A stretch of 64,000 bases of DNA from a virus. The notes beneath the pieces are model-generated. The model was not told the DNA's origin and made no database searches. It saw nothing but the letters and a program-made list of their open reading frames with translations. Position 1 is the first letter of the stretch; each line of letters opens with the position of its first letter. The translations under genes and the position numbers were made by a program. The DNA lies in IMG/VR virus record IMGVR_UViG_3300010397_000007, positions 1 through 64,000 of that record. One strand, given 5' to 3'. Of this stretch, positions 14,235 through 23,800 are shown one piece after another.

Positions 14235-14848
14235 GCCTGGGGCATCAAGCGCAAAACGGGAAGGATTCGGTGGCTGCCGCCATCATTGCTAAGCATCCAC
14301 AGGCTAAGCGTTATGGCTTCTCTGACGCGCTCAAAGCCGAAGTGTATGAGGCCCTGATAAACGACTTTGATCCCTTCTGGCCCCAACATGAAGAGATGTG
14401 GCTTATGTCGTTCCCCTGCCCGACCGATTATACCGGGGACGTTGTTAAGCAAATCGCCTGGATCGACGGCCAAAAACACGAGCCGAGTGTTAGGCGCTTA
14501 CTGCAAGTCTGGGGGACGGAATATCGCCGCGCTGATGATCCCCTCTACTGGGTTTCCGCTCTCTCCAAGCGTCTGCACGCAGATAAGCCAGAGATCGCTC
14601 TCATCGCAGACATGCGATACAGAAATGAATTCTACTGGATCAAAGGGCTAGGGGGAGTAACAGTTAACGTCGTCCGTGTCGGCTACGATAACGGTCTTAC
14701 GCACGCAAGCGAACATGATCTTAACGGCGCTCCTTACGATTACCTGCTCGCTGCGGGGCATGATGATCTTGCGGGATTACAGGCCGGCGCGGTGAAGTTG
14801 TTTGACAAGATTTGTGAGGGAAAATGTCTCGCTACAAAAGGGGCGTAA
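14210..14848 (+). CDS. deoxynucleoside monophosphate kinase
   Basis: The 212-residue protein has a P-loop GHQAQNGKDSVA (11-22), the segment RRLLQVWGTEYRR followed by DDPLYWV, and LIADMRYRNE, all characteristic of T4 gp1-like dNMP kinases. These phosphorylate dNMPs released from host DNA to dNDPs for phage synthesis. It sits at the end of the DNA-metabolism cluster and overlaps both the preceding gene and the following HNH gene by 25 nt. Confidence 0.85.
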   Translation: MEPTQIIVGLGHQAQNGKDSVAAAIIAKHPQAKRYGFSDALKAEVYEALINDFDPFWPQHEEMWLMSFPCPTDYTGDVVKQIAWIDGQKHEPSVRRLLQVWGTEYRRADDPLYWVSALSKRLHADKPEIALIADMRYRNEFYWIKGLGGVTVNVVRVGYDNGLTHASEHDLNGAPYDYLLAAGHDDLAGLQAGAVKLFDKICEGKCLATKGA

Positions 14849-15201
14849 CCCTCAAGACGACAAAAGGCTACCCGCGAATCACTGCCGGCCCACTTCGCAA
14901 TCAATATCTCCATCGTGTCGTAGCGGAAGCCATGTTGGGACGGAAGCTGAATAAGGATGAGGAAGTCCATCATCGTGACGGCGATCGGCTTAACTTCCAC
15001 CACTCCAATTTAATGATCCTCGGAGAGTATGACCATGGCTGGGTGAGCAGCCGGCAAGCATGGTTCATGCGCCAGAAGGATAAGCAGGAAAAGCGAGACT
15101 GGGATGAAGAGATCATCGCAGCCAAGGCGACTGGAAATGCCTGGGCCTACGCCGACGGACACATAGAAGAACGTTGGGAAATAAGAAAGGCAGCCTTTTA
15201 A
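14824..15201 (+). CDS. HNH endonuclease
   Basis: The 125-residue protein contains YLHRVVAEAMLGRKLNKDEE, then VHHRDGDRLNFHHSNLMIL, a standard HNH core (HH...N...H/N). The acidic C-terminal half probably contacts DNA. It overlaps the kinase by 25 nt and is the last plus-strand gene before a strand switch. Probably a free-standing homing endonuclease. The stop lies within the first stem of a hairpin cluster. Confidence 0.8.
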   Translation: MSRYKRGVTLKTTKGYPRITAGPLRNQYLHRVVAEAMLGRKLNKDEEVHHRDGDRLNFHHSNLMILGEYDHGWVSSRQAWFMRQKDKQEKRDWDEEIIAAKATGNAWAYADGHIEERWEIRKAAF

Positions 15202-15272
15202 GCTGCCTTCCGCCGTACCCTGAGTACGGCCCTAAGTGCCTCCGTGGGAGGCTGCCCTCCATTGGGGGAGGG
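15187..15272. terminator. cluster of four hairpins between convergent operons
   Basis: Four consecutive perfect stems: AAGGCAGC/GCTGCCTT (15187-15209), GCCGTAC/GTACGGC (15212-15230), GCCTCC/GGAGGC (15238-15252) and CCCTCC/GGAGGG (15255-15272). They lie between the end of the plus-strand HNH gene and the end of the minus-strand lysis region, the place for a bidirectional terminator. None is followed by a long T run. Confidence 0.5.
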
Positions 15273-15276
15273 AACA

Positions 15277-15648
15277 TTACATAGACGTTGGAGTTGGAAC
15301 CGGCGCGGCGTTGAGAATGGTCACGATGGAACTGATGTAATTCTGCACAGCCGCATCGCTTCCGTCTTTGCCTGCGTCTTTCAAACCCTGTGAAATTAGA
15401 GGGCCAATAGCAGCCACGACAGCCGCCAATTTCTGCGCTCCAGTACCGCTAGACTGCCCAATGGCTGCAAACTTCGCTTCCGTAGTTAGAATCTGCTGAA
15501 CGGTAGCGTTATAAAGCGAGCCATACTGCGGCGCGTATAGACTAATGGCTACGGCTCCAGCCGAGGCTGCCCACGGCATGATGAAGTCAAACACGACCTT
15601 AAAGTCATGCCCAATTGCTTTGAACACATTGATAAACTTATTACTCAC
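15277..15648 (-). CDS. hypothetical lysis-region protein
   Basis: The 123-residue protein (MSNKFINVFKAIGHDFKVVF...) has one moderately hydrophobic stretch (IMPWAASAGAVAISLYA) and a helical Gly/Ala-rich remainder. It is encoded after a one-TM protein and an L,D-transpeptidase-like gene, so a holin or lysis-accessory role is possible. No motif proves it. Confidence 0.45.
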   Translation of the reverse strand: MSNKFINVFKAIGHDFKVVFDFIMPWAASAGAVAISLYAPQYGSLYNATVQQILTTEAKFAAIGQSSGTGAQKLAAVVAAIGPLISQGLKDAGKDGSDAAVQNYISSIVTILNAAPVPTPTSM

Positions 15649-15862
15649 TTTTCACCTCTTTTGGTATGGCTGCGTTAGGATGACGTTCTACAACCTTGTT
15701 TGACACGACATGAAAGAAACGGTACACCCAGTCGTAAAGCTTCTCACCCCATGGACGCGGATCGCCAGGGGCAGGCATCGTCTCAACGGCTGCTACGTAA
15801 AAGTAAAGTAGAGCGCCGCCGATCACGACGTAATGTGCGCTAATGAATTGCGCCAAGTTCAC
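15641..15862 (-). CDS. small single-TM protein, holin candidate
   Basis: The 73-residue protein has a TM helix at about 10-27 (HYVVIGGALLYFYVAAV) and a basic, aromatic C-terminal part (WVYRFFHVVSNKVVERH). It overlaps the next lysis-region gene by 8 nt. Size and location fit a holin or spanin-like partner. This is inferred from context. Confidence 0.45.
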   Translation of the reverse strand: MNLAQFISAHYVVIGGALLYFYVAAVETMPAPGDPRPWGEKLYDWVYRFFHVVSNKVVERHPNAAIPKEVKSE

Positions 15863-15883
15863 TCCTAATTATACCGTAAAACT

Positions 15884-15918
15884 AAAGCGGCTCCGCCGCG
15901 ACCCCTCACAAAGGAAGG
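15884..15918 (+). repeat. dispersed hairpin repeat, forward copy
   Basis: GCGGCTCCGCCGC hairpin followed by GACCCCTCACAAAGGAA. Its reverse partner starts 13 nt downstream, giving a compact inverted pair within the minus-strand lysis region. Confidence 0.75.
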
Positions 15919-15930
15919 GCCACGCGCATC

Positions 15931-15967
15931 ATCTTCTTGTGAGGGTTTGCCCCGGAGGGGCTATAGC
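15931..15967 (-). repeat. dispersed hairpin repeat, reverse copy
   Basis: ATCTTCTTGTGAGGGTTTG, then CCCCGGAGGGG and CTATAGCG. With the forward copy at 15884 it can pair to form one long stem across a short spacer. Confidence 0.75.
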
Positions 15968-15973
15968 GTCTGC

Positions 15974-16330
15974 TCAAATAACATCAAACTCCCTCTCCCC
16001 TGAATCCCACCAAGACTTACGATCCCCTGGGCCCAATACTAAGCAACCCTCGCTGGCATTGTGAGTCTTGTTATCGCCGTGGATCCGAAATGCGCTTCGT
16101 CCAAAGGTGTTAGTCCCGTCGCAAGGGATGAGGTTAATAGTGAAAGGGCCGAGCTTAGGATGATGATATGGCTCTCCGTCCATCCTCCATCGCCCTCTTG
16201 GTAGTGGCCCGTAGTCTTTCGTGGCTTCCCATGAAGGATTATTCCTCCCGAGCCCGCGACCGGAGTAACCTTGAGCAAAGAAGGCTCCGTCACGAAGCAG
16301 TTCTCCAGTCTTTTGTTGGTAGATAAACAT
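15974..16330 (-). CDS. DUF2778/Tlde1-like L,D-transpeptidase fold protein, lysis candidate
   Basis: The 118-residue protein ends with FRIHGDNKTHNASEGCLVLG, the H...SxGC signature of the DUF2778 (Tlde1) branch of L,D-transpeptidases, in which His and Cys are catalytic. Upstream it has GRGLGRNNP and YGPLPRGRWRM, also typical. Tlde1 proteins cleave or exchange peptidoglycan stem peptides. With two small membrane-type genes next to it, it is the best endolysin candidate in the window. No signal peptide is seen, so access to the wall would need a holin. Confidence 0.65.
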   Translation of the reverse strand: MFIYQQKTGELLRDGAFFAQGYSGRGLGRNNPSWEATKDYGPLPRGRWRMDGEPYHHPKLGPFTINLIPCDGTNTFGRSAFRIHGDNKTHNASEGCLVLGPGDRKSWWDSGEREFDVI

Positions 16331-16333
16331 TTC

Positions 16334-19300
16334 CTAATTGCCAATGCATTGATAGAGCAACACGTCCGTTCCAGTACCCGTCAACGCAAACGCAGAGCCG
16401 GAAGATGCCACAAATTTCACTGCATTCGCCGCCGTGGTGTCGATGGCCGTGCAGGAGTAAGAGGAAGAATTAGTGAACACTGCGGAACCTGTCAGGGTTA
16501 CTGAGCAACTCGTTCCCAGAGTGCAGGTATCGATAACGATATGCACGCCAGTTTGTTGCGTTCCGCTGTGATTATAGGTAGTGGGAACCGTCGTCAGATT
16601 GGCCACCGGAGTCGTACTGGTGACCACGAATGGTGCAGTGCCAGTGCCCAGCGTTGACGTAATCTGCGAATTCGTCGTTATCGGAATCTTGAAGGTATGG
16701 AGCGCGGCAGCTATCCGCTCTACCCAATTCGTGCCATCAAAGAGATGGTTGATCTGAAAATCAATTCCAGCGGCTCCACGTAGGCCAAGGAAGGAATTCG
16801 CTGGAGTAAGGACGCTTGAGTTGTCAAGCCCGATTGCCGAATCAGCCGCGTCAGCGAGAGGGCGAAGGCTTCCTCCGGCGGCAGTCTTTGCAAAGTTTGA
16901 GTCGAGGACGGTTATGATGTCGGTGGCAGCGAGTGAGCCCACATTCCCTAGTGTTCCTAGCCACAATCCTTTAGCATTAATCGCCGCGCCGTTATAATGA
17001 ATTTCTGGTGTGATGGATGACGTTCCCACTGCTCCTGCTAGGCTGGGATCGCCAGTTTGGCAGCTCATTACTGCTGAGCCTGTAGCCATTCCTGTAGCAC
17101 AGCTTTGAGCAATAACGGTGGGGCCATTGGCTCCGGCGGTAGAGGCTGCCGAATTATTAGACCCACCCCAGAAATCAGTAATGTATTCCGTTCCTCCGTT
17201 ATGAACGTTGTTTGTGTCAGAGGACGGGCCGAGAACAACGTCGGTAGACCATTGGTCGATTTTGGGAAAGTAAGCTGCCGCTGCTACTGTGTAGGAGGTA
17301 GTGTTGACGGTGATATCGTCGGTAATTGTGCAGGTTCCACCAGAACAGACTGTTCCTTGAGCTTGAGCCAGTGCAACCGATCCGCAGGCGGAAACTGATC
17401 CTCCACCGCAATTCGCAGTATACGGCCCCGACTGAGAGCCGTCGCCGACAATGCGAATAACGTCATAGGTAATCGTTCCAGTTGAACCTATGGCATACCA
17501 CTTGACTGTACACGTTCCAGCCCCCGATGATAGACATTTACCAAGTAGAAGCGGAGCCCCTGTACCGAGGGTCGAAGACTTTGGAACAATGTAATACCAA
17601 AATTGAGTTGATCCCGAGGAGCTGGCCGTGAGAGTTGGGTATTTTCCCGTGGGGCCGACGCCGCCAGTCTTAACGCAGCGCCCGCCTTGACAGATGATGC
17701 CTGCTGTTCCAGTCCCCAAGGGATTAGTGCAGGAGCCTACTTCTTGATAGACGTTGTTAAGTTCGGCAGCAGTATTTACGTCGAATGCGCCTAAAGCCCT
17801 AATGCCCCATTGATTGTAGGCTTGCACAACGCTGTCTCGAATGGAAAAGGTATTTCCAGACTGCCAATCCACGGCGTTCCCGAGACATTGCATCGACATG
17901 TCATTGTGAATGGCGTACCCAACTGCCCCACTGTTTAACGTCGTACCAAATAGTCCAACACCGCACCACGCCGTCGTGCATCTAAGTGGCGGCCCGTTTC
18001 CGCTATTAAATGTGCTGTCCTGTAACGTGAACTTTTCATCATCGTCAACTTTTATCAGGTAGTCGAAAACGTCCGTCGAGTTAATAAACGCAAACCCAAC
18101 ATGGTCGATCGTTAGTTCCTGTCCGTGGTCATGGATCACAACTGTCGAGCCGTTGTCCGTATGGCCAATGCCCGCAAGGGGAGCGAAGTTTACATTGCGA
18201 ATGGCCCCCAGTCGTGGGAAACTGTTTACTCCCGACGAGAGACTATCCCCATATTCCACGCAGGCCATTCCAGAAGTGTTGCAACGAATGGATGCGCCTT
18301 GCCCATCAAGAATGTTGGGTGAAGATGATCCGTGCGCCCAGTTCATATTTAATGGGGCGTTGAAAACTGCGATCTGTGTGAGATCGCTAGTTGGGCTAAG
18401 GAGAACGTGAGCACCAAGGATAGGGTTATGCGTAGAGTCTGTCGGGTAAGCGTCAACGAACGCTTCCTGTACTCCCGCAGTTGCCGTACCGAGCGTAAAG
18501 CCCGCAGCGTGTGTTCCCGCCGCAGTGAAGGTTACGGTGCATGTGCCACTTGAGAGTCCGGTGCAAGTGGTTGCCGTGATAAGTACCCGTTCTGGTGTGC
18601 CGGTTGCGGCGACCCACAGATAATGCTTGAATGGGGTCACGCTGGCAGCAGCAACTCCGCGTACCGCATTAATAGTCACCACGTTTGCGCCGATAGAGAT
18701 CGTCCCAGAGGGCGATTGCACCCAAGCGAACTGATCTGCATATCGAGTCTGTTCGTGAACGTTTGTATTAAAGCTGGTTAGAGTTGGCTGGGTAATTGTC
18801 TGTGCTCCAATTGGAGCCTGAAACACATCTCCCCCACCGCCTCCGCCTGAGAATGTACAATTTGTGCGTTGATTAACAGAGTCGTCAGAGCAACCCGAGG
18901 CGAAATTGATTATCGATCGTTTCGGAAGAGGAATCGCGCCGTTCTCTACCGTCTGATACGCCTGAGTAATGATATGTGAGAAATCAAATGGCGCAGGGGG
19001 CAAAGGCGGCGTAGTGCAAGGAACCGCGCTATTGAGATCGAACGTTGGAGTATTGGGGATGCAGTAGTTCCCACTTGATGTTGCCTTCCCATCGATCCAA
19101 TATTCAACCGTCCACCATGTACAGGCTGTGGCGCTATTTGGATTGCAATTGTTTGGCGTGATGACATCGTTTGAATAGAGATTGGTGGAGAAGTTGCCTT
19201 CAGTGTCCGTCGGCTTAACATCAAATTGTGTCTGTACCAAAATCCCATCCCCACTCACACGCGGAACGAAGCCGGCAAAGTTGCGTAGCCGGAAACGGAC

Positions 19301-20830
19301 AAAGGAGTTTCCCTTGACGCCGGAAGTTGAGCCGGATTGGAGGGTGCCAGTAACAGCGACGGTGCCTGTTCCTATGACAACGGGTTCCGCCATGGTCACA
19401 GAAGTTGGGTTAATGATTGCTGGCTTACCTACCGCCCGTACACGGAATGTGCTGGATGATGGGAGGAAGCTGATATCTACGGAGCCCGTAAGGGCGACAG
19501 GGATGCCAGTGACGCCGACTTGCATTGACGTGCCGTCTGCGCCGTAAAGCACTTCCATGTGATCGAGTGTTGAGAGAGAAGCATAGGTCGCATCGGTGGG
19601 GGTAAGAACCCAGGAGAGAGTAGTCCCGATGATAGTTCCGTTGATTGTGTAACAAGGGTCAATACCAGTCTCAATTTCCGTCCCCTCTTCATAATCGTTC
19701 CATTGAACTTGGACGTAGGGGATCTGACTAGAAGAAGAGTATCCCGCCGCGCCGATTTTCGCAGCGGTTAAATCCATAACCTGTCCGCACTGTTGCGAGG
19801 TTACCTTATTAGTTCCGAATGAAGCATTAGAGTCGTCAAACCCTTTCCCAATGAAGCCGATTGCAAGTTTAGAGGGATTAGCCCGAGCGACGGAGTAGAA
19901 ATTGTCATAGTAACCCGCTAGGCCGTTCCAATTCAATTGGCTGCCTGCCGGAAGATTGTCGAATGTAGAAGCTTGAGACCACGCGAATGATCCGTCAAGT
20001 CCAGTTTGTGTGAACGCGCCTGAGTTGCGGCTAAGAATTAGAACCTGTGCGGTGTACGTACAGCCCCCGCCGCAAGATTGTCCTAAGGCAACGTGGGCGT
20101 GGACATGAGGCCAAACGTTGTTCCAGACGACCGAGGGCCAGTTTGTAGTATCGATGAAGAAAGGGACGACGGGCTTTCCGCCGAAGGTCTCATAGTAGGA
20201 CTGGTAGAGGTAATGAGATGCCATGTAATCAAGGCGATTCTCGATACATGCTTCCATTTGGGCATCATTGATTCCTGCGCCATTTGGGCAAAAGGGTTGA
20301 ATCGCTCCCTGATCCAGCGTGAGCATCAACTTTGGATAGCCAGCGGGATTTCCCGCGATTGCTGTATTGACTGCATTCGTGACACTAAGATTGAATGCCT
20401 TCGATGCGTCATCTCCGTAGTAGTCAATGTCGACTGCATCAATCCCAGATGCCTTCATCGCCGCCAACTGCGCCGCTACCTGTGAAGCATTTGACTCGTC
20501 CATGCCAATGTTAAGGTGCGAGTTACACGGCGAGGAAGAGTTACAGAACCACGGTTGGTAGTGGGCAAGAATTCGTGTCGTTGCGCCGGGATACAAACGG
20601 TTCTTATGCGGCAAGAGACTGTAATTTGCAGGCGCAGGAACAGGCGTCTGCGTAATCGCATTCGTATGGGCAGGATCAGTCGTTAACGCTGTGGTTGCAG
20701 CATTGCAGCCTACGGTGGACGCACCTGGGCCAGTACATCCCGAGCCGTTATGGGCGAGAGGATTGAACGTCTGCGCGGTTAGGGCAAAAGGGAAGAAGAA
20801 GATGACGAGAAATAAGAGTTTACGGGTCAT
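16334..20830 (-). CDS. large fibre/receptor-binding protein with GH71/GH99-like domain and signal peptide
   Basis: The 1498-residue protein begins with a Sec-like signal (MTRKLLFLVIFFFPFALTAQ). Residues about 70-400 resemble a GH99/GH71-type glycoside hydrolase barrel: RILAHYQPWF, MKASGIDAVDIDYYG, and VQWNDYEEGTEIE with acidic residues. A Pro-rich linker and Gly-rich run (about 690) lead to a long beta-rich fibre region with repeats. It is the last gene of the fibre cluster, near lysis genes, as tail fibres often are. It may degrade host surface glycans. The signal peptide is unexpected for a virion protein. Confidence 0.65.
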   Translation of the reverse strand: MTRKLLFLVIFFFPFALTAQTFNPLAHNGSGCTGPGASTVGCNAATTALTTDPAHTNAITQTPVPAPANYSLLPHKNRLYPGATTRILAHYQPWFCNSSSPCNSHLNIGMDESNASQVAAQLAAMKASGIDAVDIDYYGDDASKAFNLSVTNAVNTAIAGNPAGYPKLMLTLDQGAIQPFCPNGAGINDAQMEACIENRLDYMASHYLYQSYYETFGGKPVVPFFIDTTNWPSVVWNNVWPHVHAHVALGQSCGGGCTYTAQVLILSRNSGAFTQTGLDGSFAWSQASTFDNLPAGSQLNWNGLAGYYDNFYSVARANPSKLAIGFIGKGFDDSNASFGTNKVTSQQCGQVMDLTAAKIGAAGYSSSSQIPYVQVQWNDYEEGTEIETGIDPCYTINGTIIGTTLSWVLTPTDATYASLSTLDHMEVLYGADGTSMQVGVTGIPVALTGSVDISFLPSSSTFRVRAVGKPAIINPTSVTMAEPVVIGTGTVAVTGTLQSGSTSGVKGNSFVRFRLRNFAGFVPRVSGDGILVQTQFDVKPTDTEGNFSTNLYSNDVITPNNCNPNSATACTWWTVEYWIDGKATSSGNYCIPNTPTFDLNSAVPCTTPPLPPAPFDFSHIITQAYQTVENGAIPLPKRSIINFASGCSDDSVNQRTNCTFSGGGGGGDVFQAPIGAQTITQPTLTSFNTNVHEQTRYADQFAWVQSPSGTISIGANVVTINAVRGVAAASVTPFKHYLWVAATGTPERVLITATTCTGLSSGTCTVTFTAAGTHAAGFTLGTATAGVQEAFVDAYPTDSTHNPILGAHVLLSPTSDLTQIAVFNAPLNMNWAHGSSSPNILDGQGASIRCNTSGMACVEYGDSLSSGVNSFPRLGAIRNVNFAPLAGIGHTDNGSTVVIHDHGQELTIDHVGFAFINSTDVFDYLIKVDDDEKFTLQDSTFNSGNGPPLRCTTAWCGVGLFGTTLNSGAVGYAIHNDMSMQCLGNAVDWQSGNTFSIRDSVVQAYNQWGIRALGAFDVNTAAELNNVYQEVGSCTNPLGTGTAGIICQGGRCVKTGGVGPTGKYPTLTASSSGSTQFWYYIVPKSSTLGTGAPLLLGKCLSSGAGTCTVKWYAIGSTGTITYDVIRIVGDGSQSGPYTANCGGGSVSACGSVALAQAQGTVCSGGTCTITDDITVNTTSYTVAAAAYFPKIDQWSTDVVLGPSSDTNNVHNGGTEYITDFWGGSNNSAASTAGANGPTVIAQSCATGMATGSAVMSCQTGDPSLAGAVGTSSITPEIHYNGAAINAKGLWLGTLGNVGSLAATDIITVLDSNFAKTAAGGSLRPLADAADSAIGLDNSSVLTPANSFLGLRGAAGIDFQINHLFDGTNWVERIAAALHTFKIPITTNSQITSTLGTGTAPFVVTSTTPVANLTTVPTTYNHSGTQQTGVHIVIDTCTLGTSCSVTLTGSAVFTNSSSYSCTAIDTTAANAVKFVASSGSAFALTGTGTDVLLYQCIGN

Positions 20831-23800
20831 TTAATTACGTATGCTCCCTTTGGTTTTGCCGCCGCGTTTATCTGAGAAGAGAAATTTGGCGAGATGCCGG
20901 TGCCATTCAAAGTAATCGTCTGCGGTGAGTCCGAAGCAGAATCGGTTAATGTAATAGTTGCTGTGCGAGAACCAATGGCCGTCGGAGTAAACGTCACAGT
21001 AATGACGCATGACGACGAAATCCCAAGGTTACCCGCAATGGGGCAGGTATTCGACTGAAAGAAATCAGATGGATTCGTACCACCAAGAACAATTGATGAG
21101 ATTGATAAAACGAAACTTCCCGTATTGGTGAGCGTAATCGGCTGCGAGACGCTCGTTGTCTGCGTCCGCTGTGGGCCAAAGGTTAGAACGTTCGCGGTAA
21201 GCTGTGCGATTGGCACTCCCGGTGCCTGTTCGCCATAGCAAGTCGCTGGATCATAGGCTCCTCCAGATCCCGGCCCTGACGCATAGCAGATCTGTGCGGG
21301 AAGGGCATTCACGCGGGTTCCGGCATTCGGAGCGATCGGGGGAAACGGCACACCCGTCACCGTAAAGAAGTTTGGAGTCGTTGTTAGATATAGAGAATTC
21401 GGAAGCGTCTGCGAGGGGGCATAGGTAGTGACGATGCTCCCTGAGGGAACGTTATTGTTCCAGATGACCGATGCCGAGTTGCAATCCCAGTTGCCGCCGC
21501 GAAGGATCGTCGCGCCTACCTTAGCTGAGAGCGTTAGATTGGGAGATGCTGTACCGCCATCGTCGAAGTAACCTAACTTGTAAATTGTCGCAGAATCAGC
21601 TTGGTCAGCATTTCGTTCGTAATTCGTAGCGGTACATGTCCCGGTATTTGGCCCAAAAACGTTTCCGTAGACGTTGAAGTAGTTATTGTAATAAGCGAGC
21701 GTCAGTGCGTAGAGCCCACCAGTCATCGGCGTTCCTGTGCTCGGATTCGTAGAGAGCAGGGGAACGTAGTTACGGAAGACTGTATTGTGCGAGGCAGAGC
21801 CCGCAACGAAGTCGAAGTTGATATTCGGCGTGTAGTTTCCTTCCCACAAATTCATGTAAGGATGTGCGCCGTGAGTGTTCTTCTCTGGCAGCGAGTTCTG
21901 CGTCAACTGTTGGTAAGAGTCAAACATGTAGTTGTACGCGAAGACGTTGCCAGAGCCACCGATAAGGATCGTTGAGTGACGAGCCTTACGGATGATGTTG
22001 TTGACTACGAGGTTCTCAGAGAGACGGAATTCCCCGTAGATAGCATAGGTCTCGCCGGAGAGATGTGAGTAGCCGTCGAAGAGATAGTTGTTTGAAATTT
22101 CAGAACCGTAAACGTCTGACATGTAGATATTCGCACGGTCTACGGCGAGGTCAGATTCAACGTTGTGAACCCAGCAATGGGCGCAAGCTTCGAGGTTGAT
22201 GTTCTTGAATACGATCCCGGTGCCAGAGGAAACCGTGCTGGCAAGCTTTAGGTTCTCAAGTCCAACATTCTCAATCATCGGGATCTTGTAAACCTGCGGC
22301 GCGTTTGTGTAGTCGATGTAGAGCGGACGTTCGAGGGTCACAACGCTGCCGGCGATGTTAGTGATGCGATCAACCTGAATCATGACCTTCGTCGGCTGGT
22401 TGTGGCCGCAGAAGGTACAGTTCGAAGAGTTACCTTGAGTCTGAACGAGAGGATTGCCATCGGAGTCAATAGGATTCGTCTCGGTGATACCGAGATAATT
22501 GCCGATCGCAAGGCCTGCCACACTAGCGAGAGTGATCGATGTTGATCCCTGGCTCGCGCCCGCCGTGACGTTGATGTAAACCGCGTTCGTACCATTCAGG
22601 TACGTTGTACCCATTGAAATGATGTTTGCGCCGTCACCATAGTTAATGGTCGTCTGATTCGCACCTGCGCCGCGAAGGACTACGGACTTATCCGTAAGGC
22701 AGAGACCGGCTTCATAAACGCCGCCGCCGAAGTCATCTGACTTTCCAGGGCAGACTGTGGGGGTTCCGCCAGTGCGATGGATGGTAAAGGTGCCAGCGTT
22801 CAACTTTACGACTGATCCCGCCGCGCAGTTATTGATCGCAGTTTGAATTGCTGTTGAGTCATCTGCTCCCCCACCGATCGGTGAGAGTGTCGCGCAGATG
22901 GGCCATGCAGCAGAGGGGATACCTCCGGGGATACCTACGTGTGTCCAATCGATTTGTCGAGTCGAAGGGATACCGTTGGTGGTGACGGTGAAATTTGTGC
23001 CTAGCGAAACAAGAGAGCTAACCGTAATAACAACGTTGCCTGTAGTAGCTCCGACGGGGACGGTAAAGGTAATCGATGTATCAGACCAACTGGCAATAGA
23101 TGTAACGTTAGTCCCATTCACTGTAATAGTGCTTGATCCGGCAGCCTGAGAAGCTCCAAAGTTACTTCCAGTAATCGTTACAGACGTACCAACGGGGCCA
23201 AGAACAGGATTGATCGAGGAGATAATTGGAGTAATCGGCCCGCCGCCAGTTTGTACCGGATTTGGATAAACCATTGCCGTGTAGGTATGGGTAGACGAAC
23301 AGGTATCAGTGCTCGTCCAGACACCAAACATTGAGGATGGTTGAGAGCCTGAGACAAAATAATCACGGTTGATGTCTACGCCAGGGTTCTCTCCACCGTC
23401 ACCTTTAATCGCAATCGCCGCGTCATTGTTCCAAATATAGATTGGAGCTGTGTTGCGAGTGCCAGAGGCACAGGTAGAATGTCCATCCGTTTGTCCATTC
23501 CACCCACTCCCAGCCTGATATGCACGCGGCCATGTACCAGTGTCTTCCTCGAACATATCTATGCCAACGTTAGAGGTAGCGTTTGTACCAGAATGCGTGT
23601 TGTCGTGAATGAACCCCGATCCCGCACGAATCTCGATATAGCAGCATTGCTGCGGTGTTGGGCCACCAGAGGAGGCAACCTGACGGAATTCATTGTTATT
23701 GATGTCGAAGAAGCGAGCGCCGACATTTGCGAGACCAGGAGTCCCGTGTTGGTCAATCTGCATGTTGATAAGCAGATTGTGGCGGAAAATTGTGCGGGCC

